Positions 11,028 through 20,605 of a stretch of DNA of 64,000 nt are shown in pieces (within the stretch, counting starts at the first letter, position 1; every line of letters begins with the position of its first letter). Made by a program: the position numbers and the translations under genes. The DNA is from Mucilaginibacter sp. L196. Its GTDB lineage: Bacteria > Bacteroidota > Bacteroidia > Sphingobacteriales > Sphingobacteriaceae. The notes beneath the pieces are model-generated. The model was not told where the DNA came from and made no database searches. It saw only the letters and a program-made list of their open reading frames with translations. The stretch is taken from contig NZ_LMUO01000015.1 in the NCBI RefSeq assembly GCF_009765905.1, positions 92,219 to 156,218 on the forward strand, given 5' to 3'.

Positions 11028-12578
11028 ATGATAACTGATAACGATAACCAAAATAAACAATTCGAACGCCGTACCCGGGTAACCAGCCCAACACCTTATG
11101 CTGGTTTGGGTAAATTACCGCCGCAGGCAACCGACCTTGAAGAAGCCGTATTGGGCGCTTTAATGTTGGAAAAAGATGCCCTTTCGTCTGTTATCGATAT
11201 ATTAAAAGGTGAGGTTTTTTATGATGCAAGGCACCAGAAAATATTTAAAGCCATCCACCTGTTATTTGAGAAATCATCACCTGTAGATATACTTACCGTA
11301 ACAGCCCAGTTACGCCAGTTAGGCGAGCTGGAAATGATAGGCGGCGCTTATTACATTACCGAGCTAACTAATCGTGTGGCTTCGGCAGCAAACATCGAGT
11401 TCCACTCACGTATCATTATCCAAAAGTTCATCCAGCGCGAGCTGATCCGTATATCGACCGAAGTAATCAACAGTGCTTACGAGGATACCTCGGATGTATT
11501 GGATTTACTGGATAAAGCGGAAAAAAACCTCTTCGAGATCGCTCAGAATAACCTTCGTCGTGATTCGCGCAAGATGGATGATTTGATACACGAGTCGTTA
11601 AAAGAAATTGAAGCATTAAAAGATAAAAAAGACGGCTTAACAGGTGTGGCATCAGGATTTACGGATCTTGACCGCATGACCTCGGGCTGGCAAAAATCAG
11701 ATTTAGTGATCATCGCTGCCCGCCCTGCAATGGGTAAAACAGCCTTCGTACTAACATGCGCCCGTAATGCCGCTGTTGAGTTTAACAAACCGGTTGTAGT
11801 ATTTTCACTCGAAATGTCGTCTGTTCAATTGGTTAATCGTCTAATATCCGGTGAAACCGAAATTGAACAGGAAAAGATCCGTAAAGGAACTTTAGAAGAA
11901 TGGGAATGGGCACAGATCCACTCCAAGATTGGCAGGCTTGAGCAAGCACCGCTGATTATTGATGATACCCCCGCACTAAATATATTTGAATTCAGGGCCA
12001 AATGCCGCCGTTTAAAATCACAACACGATATCCAGCTAATCATCATTGACTACTTGCAGTTGATGCAGGGTAAAGCCGATGGTAAAGGCGGAGGTAACCG
12101 TGAACAGGAGATCGGTAGTATATCCCGTGCACTGAAATCGGTTGCTAAGGAGTTAAACGTACCAGTGATCGCGCTATCGCAATTAAGTCGTGCAGTTGAA
12201 ACCAGGCCAGGTGGCGCTAAAAGGCCAATGCTATCGGATTTGCGTGAGTCTGGTTCTATTGAACAGGATGCGGATATGGTGCTATTCTTATACCGCCCTG
12301 AATACTATGGTTTAACTGAAGACGAGGACGGTAACCCAACAAATGGTGTGGGTGAAGTTATTATAGCCAAGCACCGTAACGGTGAAACCGGTGTTGTGCG
12401 ACTGAAATTTGTTGGTAAGTTTGTTAAGTTCACCGACCTTGACCAGGGAGGTGATGGCTTTGCACCACCAAATGCATTCGCTGGATTAAATCCTTCACAG
12501 GATTTTGAAAAACCAAGCAACTTCATCATACGCCCATCAAGAATGGATGATATGGATGATGAGCAATCGCCGTTTTAA
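11028..12578 (+). CDS. dnaB: Replicative DNA helicase DnaB
   Basis: A 516-residue hexameric helicase that unwinds the replication fork. The N-terminal domain begins PPQATDLEEAVLGALMLEKDAL, its standard opening, followed by the helical linker. The RecA-like C-domain has Walker A (AARPAMGKTAF), Walker B (QLIIIDYLQLM) and the conserved LSQLSRAVETR and SGSIEQDADMVLFLYR segments. The acidic C-terminal tail (MDDMDDEQSPF) is typical of Bacteroidota. There is no intein. The gene is alone on its strand, followed by a REP-like element. Confidence 0.97.
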   Translation: MITDNDNQNKQFERRTRVTSPTPYAGLGKLPPQATDLEEAVLGALMLEKDALSSVIDILKGEVFYDARHQKIFKAIHLLFEKSSPVDILTVTAQLRQLGELEMIGGAYYITELTNRVASAANIEFHSRIIIQKFIQRELIRISTEVINSAYEDTSDVLDLLDKAEKNLFEIAQNNLRRDSRKMDDLIHESLKEIEALKDKKDGLTGVASGFTDLDRMTSGWQKSDLVIIAARPAMGKTAFVLTCARNAAVEFNKPVVVFSLEMSSVQLVNRLISGETEIEQEKIRKGTLEEWEWAQIHSKIGRLEQAPLIIDDTPALNIFEFRAKCRRLKSQHDIQLIIIDYLQLMQGKADGKGGGNREQEIGSISRALKSVAKELNVPVIALSQLSRAVETRPGGAKRPMLSDLRESGSIEQDADMVLFLYRPEYYGLTEDEDGNPTNGVGEVIIAKHRNGETGVVRLKFVGKFVKFTDLDQGGDGFAPPNAFAGLNPSQDFEKPSNFIIRPSRMDDMDDEQSPF

Positions 12579-12614
12579 TGTAAGATTAGAAGCTGTCTAA
12601 AAATTATAAACTAT

Positions 12615-12647
12615 CGTCATTGCTGTAAGCGAAGCGTGGCAATGACG
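12615..12647. repeat. Short REP-like element (same family as 3567-3665)
   Basis: CGTCATTGC and GCAATGACG form a 9-bp stem between dnaB and the chromate-type transporter, whose genes converge here. The upstream flank TATAAACTATCGTCATT is shared with the element at 3.57 kb, which marks them as copies. It may serve as a shared terminator. Confidence 0.65.
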
Positions 12648-12658
12648 CTTTGTTTATG

Positions 12659-13858
12659 TTAAAACACCAACCCCAATACTATCCCAATAATAATTACAAC
12701 AGGTGTTTTTATTTTGGTGAAGTATAGCAGCAATGCCGTACCTATCATTAAAACATAGGCCAACCAATCGGTACCAAAAGGTTTAGCCAGCAGGATAAAC
12801 GCTGTCGCCATAAACCCTACTGCTACAGCATTAATACCACTTAATGAGTTTTTTATGCGGGTTATCTTTTTCAGATCTTCCCAAAACGGAACAATAAAAA
12901 GTATCAATATCAAACCGGGTGTATTAATACCGATTACGGCTACAATGCTGCCAATGATTTGTCCGCCGATGCCATAGCCCTTATTGCCCATGGTAACCCC
13001 ACCTAAAAACGAAGTAAAGGAAAACGTTGGCCCCGGCAACATCTGCTGTAAAGCATAACCTGATAAAAACTCGGAACTTCCCAGGTAGTGCTTCAATTCT
13101 ACAAACTCTGTATACATCAACGGCACTAGCACTTGCCCCCCACCAAAGATTAATATCCCGTTTCGATAAAAATTCTCAAACAAACGTATCGGCAAGCTAA
13201 ATGGCGAGGTTTGATTTATAATTGCCCCAAGCACAGCGAAAAACAACAATATACCAATAAAATAAGCCACTTTGTTAGGGTTAACATTGGCAAACAACTT
13301 TACCCGAAGTTCATTTTCCTGATGATGTGTTTCTTTGGCAGATGAAATAATACCGCCCATCAATATTAACAATGGGAAAGCATACGGATTTTGCAGTAAC
13401 AACGTAACAATCAATGATCCTATAGCCAGCATCGTGCTCACCTTCGATGTTAAAAACTTATTGGCAAAAGTGTAGGTAGCATATGCCACAATCCCCACCG
13501 CAATTGGCTGAACGTAATGCAGGATATTGGTAAACTTAGCCTGCCCTGCAAACATCTTATAACTGATGGCAGCCATACACATAATAACTGCCGATGGTAA
13601 TATCCAGATTAAAAAAGTAAGCAAAGCCAAACGCAGCCCTCCTACCTTCCAGGCGACACCCACCAGGGTTTGGGTTGATGATGGCCCCGGTAGCAATTGC
13701 GATAGCGCCACAAGCTCCATTAACTCCTCCTCGCTGATGTAATTACGCTTCTCTACAAACTCGCGCAGCAAAATAGCTACGTGTGCCTGCGGGCCGCCAA
13801 AAGAGGTAAAAGTATAAACAGTAGCATCGCGGATAAAAAGTAGCTGGCGTTTTTTCAA
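12659..13858 (-). CDS. chrA: ChrA-type chromate/anion transporter, two-domain form
   Basis: A 399-residue membrane protein made of two homologous CHR halves. The first carries FTSFGGPQAHVAIL and LLPGPSSTQTLVGVAW, the second FGGGQVLVPLMYTEFVE and QMLPGPTFSFTSFLGG. These are the paired GGP and PGP motifs of the chromate ion transporter family, which exports chromate in resistant strains. About ten hydrophobic segments are visible. Many homologues sit in strains with no known chromate resistance, so the true substrate is uncertain. It follows the TPR gene by 6 bp and is probably co-transcribed with it. Confidence 0.88.
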   Translation of the reverse strand: MKKRQLLFIRDATVYTFTSFGGPQAHVAILLREFVEKRNYISEEELMELVALSQLLPGPSSTQTLVGVAWKVGGLRLALLTFLIWILPSAVIMCMAAISYKMFAGQAKFTNILHYVQPIAVGIVAYATYTFANKFLTSKVSTMLAIGSLIVTLLLQNPYAFPLLILMGGIISSAKETHHQENELRVKLFANVNPNKVAYFIGILLFFAVLGAIINQTSPFSLPIRLFENFYRNGILIFGGGQVLVPLMYTEFVELKHYLGSSEFLSGYALQQMLPGPTFSFTSFLGGVTMGNKGYGIGGQIIGSIVAVIGINTPGLILILFIVPFWEDLKKITRIKNSLSGINAVAVGFMATAFILLAKPFGTDWLAYVLMIGTALLLYFTKIKTPVVIIIGIVLGLVF

Positions 13859-13864
13859 AGCTTG

Positions 13865-14215
13865 TCAGTAGATTAATTCATCATCATCATCATCATACAA
13901 GCCGGTCAGTTCGTTATAAACCGCCTGCAATTCCGAAAAAGCATGATTATCCCGTTTCTCACGGGCTATCTTCATACCTTTTTCATAAGTAGCTATCGCA
14001 TCTGGTTTGCGGTTTAGCGCCTCGTACAATTTCCCTAAATGATAATAGGTACCCACATAGGTCGGATGGTTATTCACCAAATCCTCGTAATACTCCAGTG
14101 CCTTCGTGCTATCATTTAGCCTAAGGTATTCTGTTGCCAGTGCATATTTTAAAAACTCATCTTCCGGTTCGTTTTTTATAAACTCCAATAGCTTTTCTAA
14201 TCTGCTTACCTGCAT
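13865..14215 (-). CDS. Small tetratricopeptide repeat protein
   Basis: 116 residues containing about two to three TPR units. The clearest reads YHLGKLYEALNRKPDAIATYEKGM with the usual small and aromatic consensus positions, preceded by KYALATEYLRLNDSTKALEYYEDLV. The C-terminus is very acidic (GLYDDDDDELIY). There is no signal peptide, so it is cytoplasmic and probably a protein-binding adaptor. It lies 6 bp upstream of the chromate-type transporter, but a shared function is not obvious. Confidence 0.85.
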   Translation of the reverse strand: MQVSRLEKLLEFIKNEPEDEFLKYALATEYLRLNDSTKALEYYEDLVNNHPTYVGTYYHLGKLYEALNRKPDAIATYEKGMKIAREKRDNHAFSELQAVYNELTGLYDDDDDELIY

Positions 14216-14477
14216 TTTAAACTCTCTCTATTTTAATTAAATTTGCACAAAAGTAAATTTAGTAATAACAACAAGCAATTGAATAATGCTATCAGGCCAA
14301 ATTTGTATATTGCGGAAGTAATTTTGCTGCTACAATATAAGTTTTTAAAGCTCATATTGTTATAAACAAATAAGCCAAAGTGCGGTTTTAATCCGTAGTT
14401 GATGTAGTTTTAGGCAATACTAAAGTATTTGAGTATAAACTCCATAAAAATCTGGATCTGTTGTGATGGGTAATAAC

Positions 14478-15089
14478 ATGAAAAAAATAAAACTGGATAT
14501 TGTAGGTTTATCATATAGTCAAACCCAGTCTGGTGCGTATGCTTTAGTTTTGGGCGAAGTTAGCGGCAGGCGCAGGTTACCCATCATCATTGGCAGTTTC
14601 GAGGCCCAGGCCATCGCTATCGAAATTGAAAAAATGACCCCTAGCCGCCCCCTAACCCACGATTTGTTCAAGAGCTTTGCTGATGCTTACCACATTGTCG
14701 TTCAGGAAATTATTATTTACAACCTGGTTGATGGTATATTTTACTCAAAACTAATCTGCTCCGACGGTAAAAAATCCATTGAAATTGATGCCCGTACATC
14801 TGATGCTATTGCAGTTGCCGTAAGGTTCGATTGCCCGATTTATACTTATGAATTCATCCTTTCAACCGCGGGTATCGTAATTGAAGGTAACGATTTTGTT
14901 TACCTTGAAAATATTAATGAAACCACTGAAGAAAAAACGGTAACCGCCTCATCTGGCGCTTCCCCTGCCGGATTTACCTCATTAAGCACCGACGAGTTAA
15001 AAACCAAACTACAGGAAGCCCTGGCCGAAGAAGCCTACGAAAAAGCAGCCAAAATAAGGGATGAACTTAACAAGCGCAAAGCATCCTAA
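14478..15089 (+). CDS. Bifunctional nuclease (DUF151) family protein with UVR motif
   Basis: 203 residues from the ATG at 14478. In-frame GTG (14463) and ATG (14466) codons lie just upstream, but family members normally begin at MKKIKLDIVGLSYSQ. The DUF151 (BFN) domain covers about residues 1-135, with LPIIIGSFEAQAIAIEIE and DARTSDAIAVAVRFDCPIY, both family hallmarks. A UvrB/UvrC-type helical hairpin closes the protein (ELKTKLQEALAEEAYEKAAKIRDELNKR). Characterised members cleave DNA or RNA in vitro; the cellular role in Bacteroidota is not settled. It is probably co-oriented and perhaps co-expressed with the permease 160 bp downstream. Confidence 0.9.
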   Translation: MKKIKLDIVGLSYSQTQSGAYALVLGEVSGRRRLPIIIGSFEAQAIAIEIEKMTPSRPLTHDLFKSFADAYHIVVQEIIIYNLVDGIFYSKLICSDGKKSIEIDARTSDAIAVAVRFDCPIYTYEFILSTAGIVIEGNDFVYLENINETTEEKTVTASSGASPAGFTSLSTDELKTKLQEALAEEAYEKAAKIRDELNKRKAS

Positions 15090-15249
15090 ACATCACCGTT
15101 TATTTTCTTATTAATTCCGCTTTTTATTTAATTTGCTTCTATCAATAGCTAATTCCGGCTATATGCTAAAGGTCTTTTTGATTTCGCATTAATTTCACTA
15201 CTTTCAGCATTAAATTAACTGAATACTATTTATTAAAACCAGGTACTGT

Positions 15250-16509
15250 ATGAATATTAAGTTTCGCTTAATACTGATGAATTTTATGCAATATTTTATA
15301 TGGGGTGCCTGGCTACTCACAATAGGCGCTTACTGGTTTCAAAATAAAGGATGGTCTGGCGCGCAATTCGGCGCTATTTTTTCAACCATGGGTATTTCGG
15401 CCATATTTATGCCTGCCCTCACAGGTATCATAGCCGACAGGTTTATCAATGCAGAAAAGCTATATGGCACATTACATATTCTAGGTGCGGCAACCTTGTT
15501 TGCAATACCATTGGTAACCAACCCTACCACATTTTTTTGGGTGATATTGCTGAACATGATATTCTATATGCCAACACTGTCACTATCTATTACAGTCGCC
15601 TATTCAGCATTAAAAAGCGAGAATAAAGATGTGGTAAAAGATTACCCGCCAATACGCATTTGGGGCACCATAGGCTTTATTGCTGCGTTGTGGGTAGTAA
15701 GCCTTTCCCATAGCGAAACTACTGTTAATCAATTCTACATCGCGTCAACAGTTGCTTTGGCATTGGGCATATACTCATTCACACTACCTAAATGCCCACC
15801 GCTTCTATCCAAAATAACTAACAAATCGTTTGTTAATTCATTAGGCCTAAATGCGTTTTCGCTTTTCAAGACACCCAAATTCGCTATCTTTTTTGCTTTC
15901 TCGCTTCTTTTAGGCGCGGCTTTACAGCTTACTAATGCTTATGGCGATACTTACATTCACGATTTTAATAGTGTACCCGCATATAAAGATCTGATCGCGG
16001 TAAAATATCCTGCTATTATCATGTCTATATCCCAGGTATCCGAAACACTATTCATCCTGGCTATTCCTTTCTTTCTGCGTAAATTTGGGATTAAGTATGT
16101 AATGCTGTTCAGCATGTTAGCCTGGGTATTGCGCTTTGGCTTATTTGCCTATGGCAACCCGGCCGGTGGATTATGGATGATCATACTATCATGTATAGTG
16201 TATGGTATGGCCTTTGACTTTTTCAATATCTCGGGTTCGTTATTTGTTGAAACACAAACCACACCCGAGATACGGGGCAGCGCGCAAGGTTTATTTATGA
16301 TGATGGTTAACGGGTTTGGTGCCTTGTTTGGCAGTTTTACCAGCGGCATCCTGATCGATAAGTTTTTCACCCTTCCCGATCACACCAAAAACTGGCATGG
16401 CATATGGCTTTGTTTTGCCAGCTATGCCTTGGTTATCGCTATCATTTTTCCTTTTGTATTCAGATATAAACACAATTTGGCTGTTGGACATGCCATCCAA
16501 AACGTTTAA
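15250..16509 (+). CDS. Nucleoside permease (NupG/XapB-like, MFS)
   Basis: A 419-residue protein with 12 predicted membrane segments, of the nucleoside:H+ symporter family within MFS. It begins RLILMNFMQYFIWGAWLLTIGAYW, the characteristic NupG start, and has PPIRIWGTIGFIAALWVV before the mid-loop. The second half contains EIRGSAQGLFMMMVNGFGALFGSF. It would import nucleosides using the proton gradient. There is a 160-bp gap from the DUF151 gene and a 30-bp gap to the next gene, so it is likely co-transcribed with the DUF3667 protein. Confidence 0.88.
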   Translation: MNIKFRLILMNFMQYFIWGAWLLTIGAYWFQNKGWSGAQFGAIFSTMGISAIFMPALTGIIADRFINAEKLYGTLHILGAATLFAIPLVTNPTTFFWVILLNMIFYMPTLSLSITVAYSALKSENKDVVKDYPPIRIWGTIGFIAALWVVSLSHSETTVNQFYIASTVALALGIYSFTLPKCPPLLSKITNKSFVNSLGLNAFSLFKTPKFAIFFAFSLLLGAALQLTNAYGDTYIHDFNSVPAYKDLIAVKYPAIIMSISQVSETLFILAIPFFLRKFGIKYVMLFSMLAWVLRFGLFAYGNPAGGLWMIILSCIVYGMAFDFFNISGSLFVETQTTPEIRGSAQGLFMMMVNGFGALFGSFTSGILIDKFFTLPDHTKNWHGIWLCFASYALVIAIIFPFVFRYKHNLAVGHAIQNV

Positions 16510-16539
16510 TTTGCATAATAATCTATTGCCTGTCATTCA

Positions 16540-17616
16540 ATGAAAAAACACTACCGTAAAGAAAACGATTGCCTTAATTGCGGGACTATATTAGAAGGGA
16601 AATTTTGCCATAAATGCGGGCAGGAAAACCTGCAGATGAAGGAAAGCTTTGGCCACATGATGAACCATGCCATAAGCGATTATTTTCATTTCGACGATCA
16701 ATTTTTTCATACCATAAAACCACTCTTTTTTAAACCAGGGTTTCTTTCAAACGAATACATGGCGGGGCGCCGCATACGATACCTGCACCCGGTTAAAATG
16801 TACATTTTTATAAGTTTGGTATACTTTGTACTATTATTTCAAACTGGTAATAAAACTAAGCAGGACACACCCGACAATAAAAAAAGCGCAAAAAAACAGT
16901 TGGAGAACAGCAGCAAGGAATTGGATAGCCTTAGCAAGGCGTCATATATGCCTGCTTATGCAAAAGCCGATTTAGTAGTTGCTAAAAAGAAGACTGATGA
17001 CGCTTTAGCCAATGGCGATACCAGTGATGAAGACAGTGAGTTGATAGCTAATAAAGAAAAAGGGTACCGGATACCCGGAACAACACATGATACTACTTAT
17101 ACTCAATATTTAGCTGATCAGCAAAAGCTCGCCCCAAATAAACGGAATGGCTTTATAATGCGACTTATTAATAAAAAGGCTTTGAGTTACAGACAAAATT
17201 ATGGTTCACGGGCGAAAGAGGTGTTTTTTGAGCAATTTCAGCATAATATACCCAAAATGATGTTTTTAATGCTGCCACTGTGTGCATTAATATTCCAGAT
17301 AAGCTTTTGGCGAAATAAAAAATATTACGTTGAACATTTAATTTACACCTTCCATTTACATTGTTTCTTATTTCTTTTTCTGACGATTATAATGTTGTTA
17401 GAAATAATTATACCAACAGGCTGGCATATAAATAGTTGGATAGGCCTTATAGCTACAGGATGTATAATTTGGTATTTATATAAATCGTTAAGAGTATTTT
17501 ATAAGCGCAGTGCGTTTCGTACCATTACTAAATTACTTGGCGCAACATTCATGTATCTTTTCGTATTTATATTCTGCCTGGTAGTGGTATTTGCAGTAAC
17601 AGCTATAACTTTATAA
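16540..17616 (+). CDS. DUF3667-type membrane protein with N-terminal zinc ribbon
   Basis: 358 residues. The N-terminus has a four-Cys zinc ribbon (CLNCGTILEGKFCHKCGQEN, residues 13-32), followed by the family stretch FHFDDQFFHTIKPLFFKPGFLSNEYMAGRR. One membrane segment follows (about 90-105). Next comes a long charged, Lys/Asp-rich region (about 110-235), then four hydrophobic segments at the C-terminus. Proteins of this architecture are common in Bacteroidota and have no known function. It begins 30 bp after the nucleoside permease. Confidence 0.82.
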   Translation: MKKHYRKENDCLNCGTILEGKFCHKCGQENLQMKESFGHMMNHAISDYFHFDDQFFHTIKPLFFKPGFLSNEYMAGRRIRYLHPVKMYIFISLVYFVLLFQTGNKTKQDTPDNKKSAKKQLENSSKELDSLSKASYMPAYAKADLVVAKKKTDDALANGDTSDEDSELIANKEKGYRIPGTTHDTTYTQYLADQQKLAPNKRNGFIMRLINKKALSYRQNYGSRAKEVFFEQFQHNIPKMMFLMLPLCALIFQISFWRNKKYYVEHLIYTFHLHCFLFLFLTIIMLLEIIIPTGWHINSWIGLIATGCIIWYLYKSLRVFYKRSAFRTITKLLGATFMYLFVFIFCLVVVFAVTAITL

Positions 17617-17775
17617 TAAAACTAGTTAGCAAAAAGCGTTAAGTTCAATGGTTGGCTTACCCGTGCCCAAACGATATTATTACTAGCTTCAACTCCCCAG
17701 TAAAATACGTCTAAATCCTGTTTATAATTGAATTATTGGGATGCATGCAATATAAGATTTGCACCTTACCCATTA

Positions 17776-18387
17776 CTAATCAAAAGAATAAGAAGAAAAT
17801 AAGCTATAAGAGATGGTTAAGCTAAACATATTCATGCTGGTGTGTTCATTTGTAGGGGGGCCATAACTTAACTTATTAATACCCGCTTCGTATCTAACAT
17901 CTATCGCCACGTTATGCAAATCAACCCCTCCGCCTAGCTGCCACGCGTAATTCTGGTCTTCATAATTTATTCGGCCACCAAATCCAAATTGCTGATCATT
18001 CTGTAGCCTGAATATTAAAACAGGGCCCGTATAAAATCTGATTCCTAAATTTTCATTACCAACCTTGCCACCAAATAAAAGCGGAACATTAAATGTGGTA
18101 AAGTAAGATTTATTTATGCCTCCGTCTTCGTCCTGTTTATTGTTAAGGGTAACGGTTGTCTTTTCCAGGTACATTTCGGGCTGAAAATTAAATCCCAAAC
18201 CACCAAACCTGGCGTAAACTCCAGCCAAATATCCGGGGTCACCGGTAGTTTTATAATCGGTTGTTGATGGAAATGATGATAATGTACCTCCGGCTTTAAG
18301 TCCGAAATCAAAAGTTGGCAAATATTGCGCGGATACCCATCCGCAACTAAACAAACAAATACATAAAGTAAATAATACTTTCTTCAT
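17776..18387 (-). CDS. Outer membrane beta-barrel protein (PorT-like)
   Basis: 203 residues from the ATG at 18387 (MKKVLFTLCICLFSCGWVSAQ), which gives a clean signal peptide cut after SAQ; an ATG three codons upstream would only lengthen the N-terminus. The mature part has alternating hydrophobic strands ending in aromatic residues (DFGLKAGGTLSSF, ... MFSLTISYSLF), the pattern of a small eight-strand barrel of the PorT/OmpW-like domain. It lies downstream of the TolC gene in the same direction with a 95-bp gap, so it may or may not belong to the export operon. No specific function can be assigned. Confidence 0.8.
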   Translation of the reverse strand: MKKVLFTLCICLFSCGWVSAQYLPTFDFGLKAGGTLSSFPSTTDYKTTGDPGYLAGVYARFGGLGFNFQPEMYLEKTTVTLNNKQDEDGGINKSYFTTFNVPLLFGGKVGNENLGIRFYTGPVLIFRLQNDQQFGFGGRINYEDQNYAWQLGGGVDLHNVAIDVRYEAGINKLSYGPPTNEHTSMNMFSLTISYSLFSSYSFD

Positions 18388-18482
18388 ATCAAGCATAAAA
18401 ATGGGCAGGTTGGCTTATTTTACAAAACCAACCTAAATACCACATATAGAATGGTGACTAAAAGTATAAAAATTAATCAATA

Positions 18483-19808
18483 TTAAAAGGATAATTTGCC
18501 CTGGTAGTAATCCAATATCTTGCTGTAAATAAAATAATCGTACCTGGCGCTAATTAAATTCAAGTTGGCAGCATCCACGTTGTTTTTAGATGTAATATAA
18601 TCTACCGACGTTAACACGCCGTTTTCAAACCTGATCTTAGATATACGGAAACTTTCTGAATAGGCTTTTGATTCGTCTTTCAACGCCTGGTATCTATTGT
18701 AAGCGGCGGTCATGTTATAATAGGCTTGCTCAACATTTTGCCTCAGGGTTATTTTTGTATTTTCTTCAACATACTCATAGTTCAGCAAATTAATTTTTGC
18801 TAGCGCGATGTTGTTCTTTTTGATGTGATTAGTAAAAATTGGAATATTAAGCCCCAGTTGAATATAAGTACCATAATTATTTTGAAACTGGTCTGAATAA
18901 CTATTCGAGTTTGAGTTACTGTAATTAGTACCAACCCCTCCGCCCAAAGATAACTGCGGATACAAAAGACCTTTATAATATTTAACGGCCTTTTCGGCGC
19001 TTTGGCGCATCAATGTGGCTGCTTTTACAACCGCCAGTTGCTGTAACGCTGTTTGGTAAACCTCATCGGGGGTAATATCCTTTGCGCCTTGCAACTCCTC
19101 AGCATTTAAGTGTTGTAATTGCACATCCTTATTATAAGGAATATTCATCAGTTGAAACAAGCTCAACATTGCCGAGTTCAATGAATTTTGCGCAATTACC
19201 AAGTTAACTTTACTTGCCTGTAATGATCCACGAAGATCATAAACATCAGATTCAGCCTTGTTTGCGCCCTCCTTCTCCAATATTTCCGAACGGTCCGAAC
19301 CTTCTTTCGCTACCGCCAGTTGGCTTTTGCTTTGCTCCAATATTTCTTCCTGATCGAGTACCTGCAAATAATTGGTTATTACATTTACGGTAACCAAGTC
19401 TTTTGCTGCCTGGTAATTCATTTGGCCCGATTGGTAAGCTAACGAGGCTTGTTTAACAGCATTTTGATAAGCCAAACCGTTAAATAACACTACGCTGCTC
19501 TGCAAATTATAGTTATCAGAGGTTACCGATTGATTAATATAGGTATTGGTAACCGGGTTAATTGTACGCCCTGTAGTAAGCTCGCGACTCACACCACCCG
19601 AAACTGTTGGGAACAAGTTATCTTTTGCCTGAACAAAGGAAATCCGGTTTGTTTCAGCTGTTATATAACTTTGTTTAACCTGTAAGTTATGCTTAATAGC
19701 AGTATCAAGGCACTGTTGTAATGTAAACACATTACCTGCTTGCTGAGCATTTGCGTTAAACGCTGCAACAAATAAAAAACCAATAAGGGTATATTTATGA
19801 AAAGACAT
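18483..19808 (-). CDS. TolC family outer membrane efflux protein
   Basis: 441 residues with a signal peptide (GFLFVAAFNANAQQ) and two OEP repeats that build the TolC beta-barrel and periplasmic tunnel. FTLQQCLDTAIKHNLQVKQS opens the first helical repeat; LRQNVEQAYYNMTAAYNRYQALKDES and FRISKIRFENGVLTSVDYITSKNNVDAANLNLISARYDYFI close the second. It would be the outer-membrane exit for substrates of the upstream adaptor-permease-ATPase machine. It starts 22 bp after the second ATPase gene and so is read from the same promoter, which carries the paired elements at 20606-20645. Confidence 0.92.
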   Translation of the reverse strand: MSFHKYTLIGFLFVAAFNANAQQAGNVFTLQQCLDTAIKHNLQVKQSYITAETNRISFVQAKDNLFPTVSGGVSRELTTGRTINPVTNTYINQSVTSDNYNLQSSVVLFNGLAYQNAVKQASLAYQSGQMNYQAAKDLVTVNVITNYLQVLDQEEILEQSKSQLAVAKEGSDRSEILEKEGANKAESDVYDLRGSLQASKVNLVIAQNSLNSAMLSLFQLMNIPYNKDVQLQHLNAEELQGAKDITPDEVYQTALQQLAVVKAATLMRQSAEKAVKYYKGLLYPQLSLGGGVGTNYSNSNSNSYSDQFQNNYGTYIQLGLNIPIFTNHIKKNNIALAKINLLNYEYVEENTKITLRQNVEQAYYNMTAAYNRYQALKDESKAYSESFRISKIRFENGVLTSVDYITSKNNVDAANLNLISARYDYFIYSKILDYYQGKLSF

Positions 19809-19829
19809 TTTTGAGATATATTATAACAA

Positions 19830-20507
19830 TCAAAGTTGTTTTGATGATTCGATGCGGCCGTCTAACAAATTGATAATACGGCTACCGTACTCGGCATTTT
19901 TTTCGGAATGGGTTACCTGGATGATGGTAACACCATCCTCTTTATTCAATTTCTTAAATAACTGCATTATTTCCTCGCCCTGTTTGGAGTTTAGGTTGCC
20001 TGTAGGTTCATCAGCCAATAAGAGTTTAGGGCCTGCAATTAATGCACGGGCTATGCCAACCAATTGTTGCTGCCCGCCTGATAATTGTGCCGGGAATAAA
20101 TCCTTCTTCCCCACTATCTGAAAACGATCCAGCATATCGGCAACCATAGCTTTGCGTTCGGTGCTTTTAAAATCCTGGTAAATAAGCGGGGTTTCGATGT
20201 TTTCATAAACGGTAAGTTCATCAATCAAGTGATAAGCTTGAAAAACGAAGCCGATATATTTTTTATATAATGCCGAGCGCTGTTTATCTTTAAGCTGATG
20301 AACAGTTTCGCCCACGAAATAATGATAGCCGCTTGATGGCTCATCAAGCATGCCAATAATATTTAGCAAGGTTGATTTACCCGAGCCCGACGGCCCCATT
20401 ATAGAGATAAACTCGCCGGCCTCAACCTCAAGGCTGATGTCATTGATCACAAAATTGCGGGTGCCCCCCACCTGGTAAAACTTTGAAATATGTTGAAGTG
20501 ATAACAT
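19830..20507 (-). CDS. ABC transporter ATP-binding protein (LolD/MacB type), second copy
   Basis: 225 residues from ATG 20507 (MLSLQHISKFYQVGG); a longer frame reaching 20552 lacks family sequence. It has Walker A GPSGSGKST, Q-loop FQAYHLIDELTVYEN, signature LSGGQQQLVGIARAL, Walker B LLLADEPTGNL and H-switch VTHSE, so it should hydrolyse ATP. In the signature the usual Arg is replaced by Leu-Val (QQQLVGIARA versus QQQRVAIARA in the paralogue at 37.8 kb). It heads a second transcription unit with TolC. Its likely partners are the FtsX-type permeases encoded just upstream. The two ATPases may serve different permeases or adjust dosage. Confidence 0.92.
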   Translation of the reverse strand: MLSLQHISKFYQVGGTRNFVINDISLEVEAGEFISIMGPSGSGKSTLLNIIGMLDEPSSGYHYFVGETVHQLKDKQRSALYKKYIGFVFQAYHLIDELTVYENIETPLIYQDFKSTERKAMVADMLDRFQIVGKKDLFPAQLSGGQQQLVGIARALIAGPKLLLADEPTGNLNSKQGEEIMQLFKKLNKEDGVTIIQVTHSEKNAEYGSRIINLLDGRIESSKQL

Positions 20508-20548
20508 TTTATAATTATTAATTTGATGATATAAGTATGAATAACATA

Positions 20549-20551
20549 CCA
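20549..20551 (-). promoter_or_regulatory. Promoter-like element shared with adaptor gene (unit 2)
   Basis: On the minus strand TGGTATGTTATTCAT begins at 20551. The corresponding position upstream of the adaptor has TGGCATGTGATTGTAT (from 39804). Both lie 40-42 bp before the start codon and 53-55 bp after the paired elements. The GG fits a sigma54 -24 box, but no GC occurs at the -12 distance, so sigma54 use is not proven. The entry marks the three TGG bases. Confidence 0.35.
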
Positions 20552-20605
20552 ATATTTTAATTTACTGATAATCAATACAATAAATCAAAATCACAAATAC
20601 AAAAC

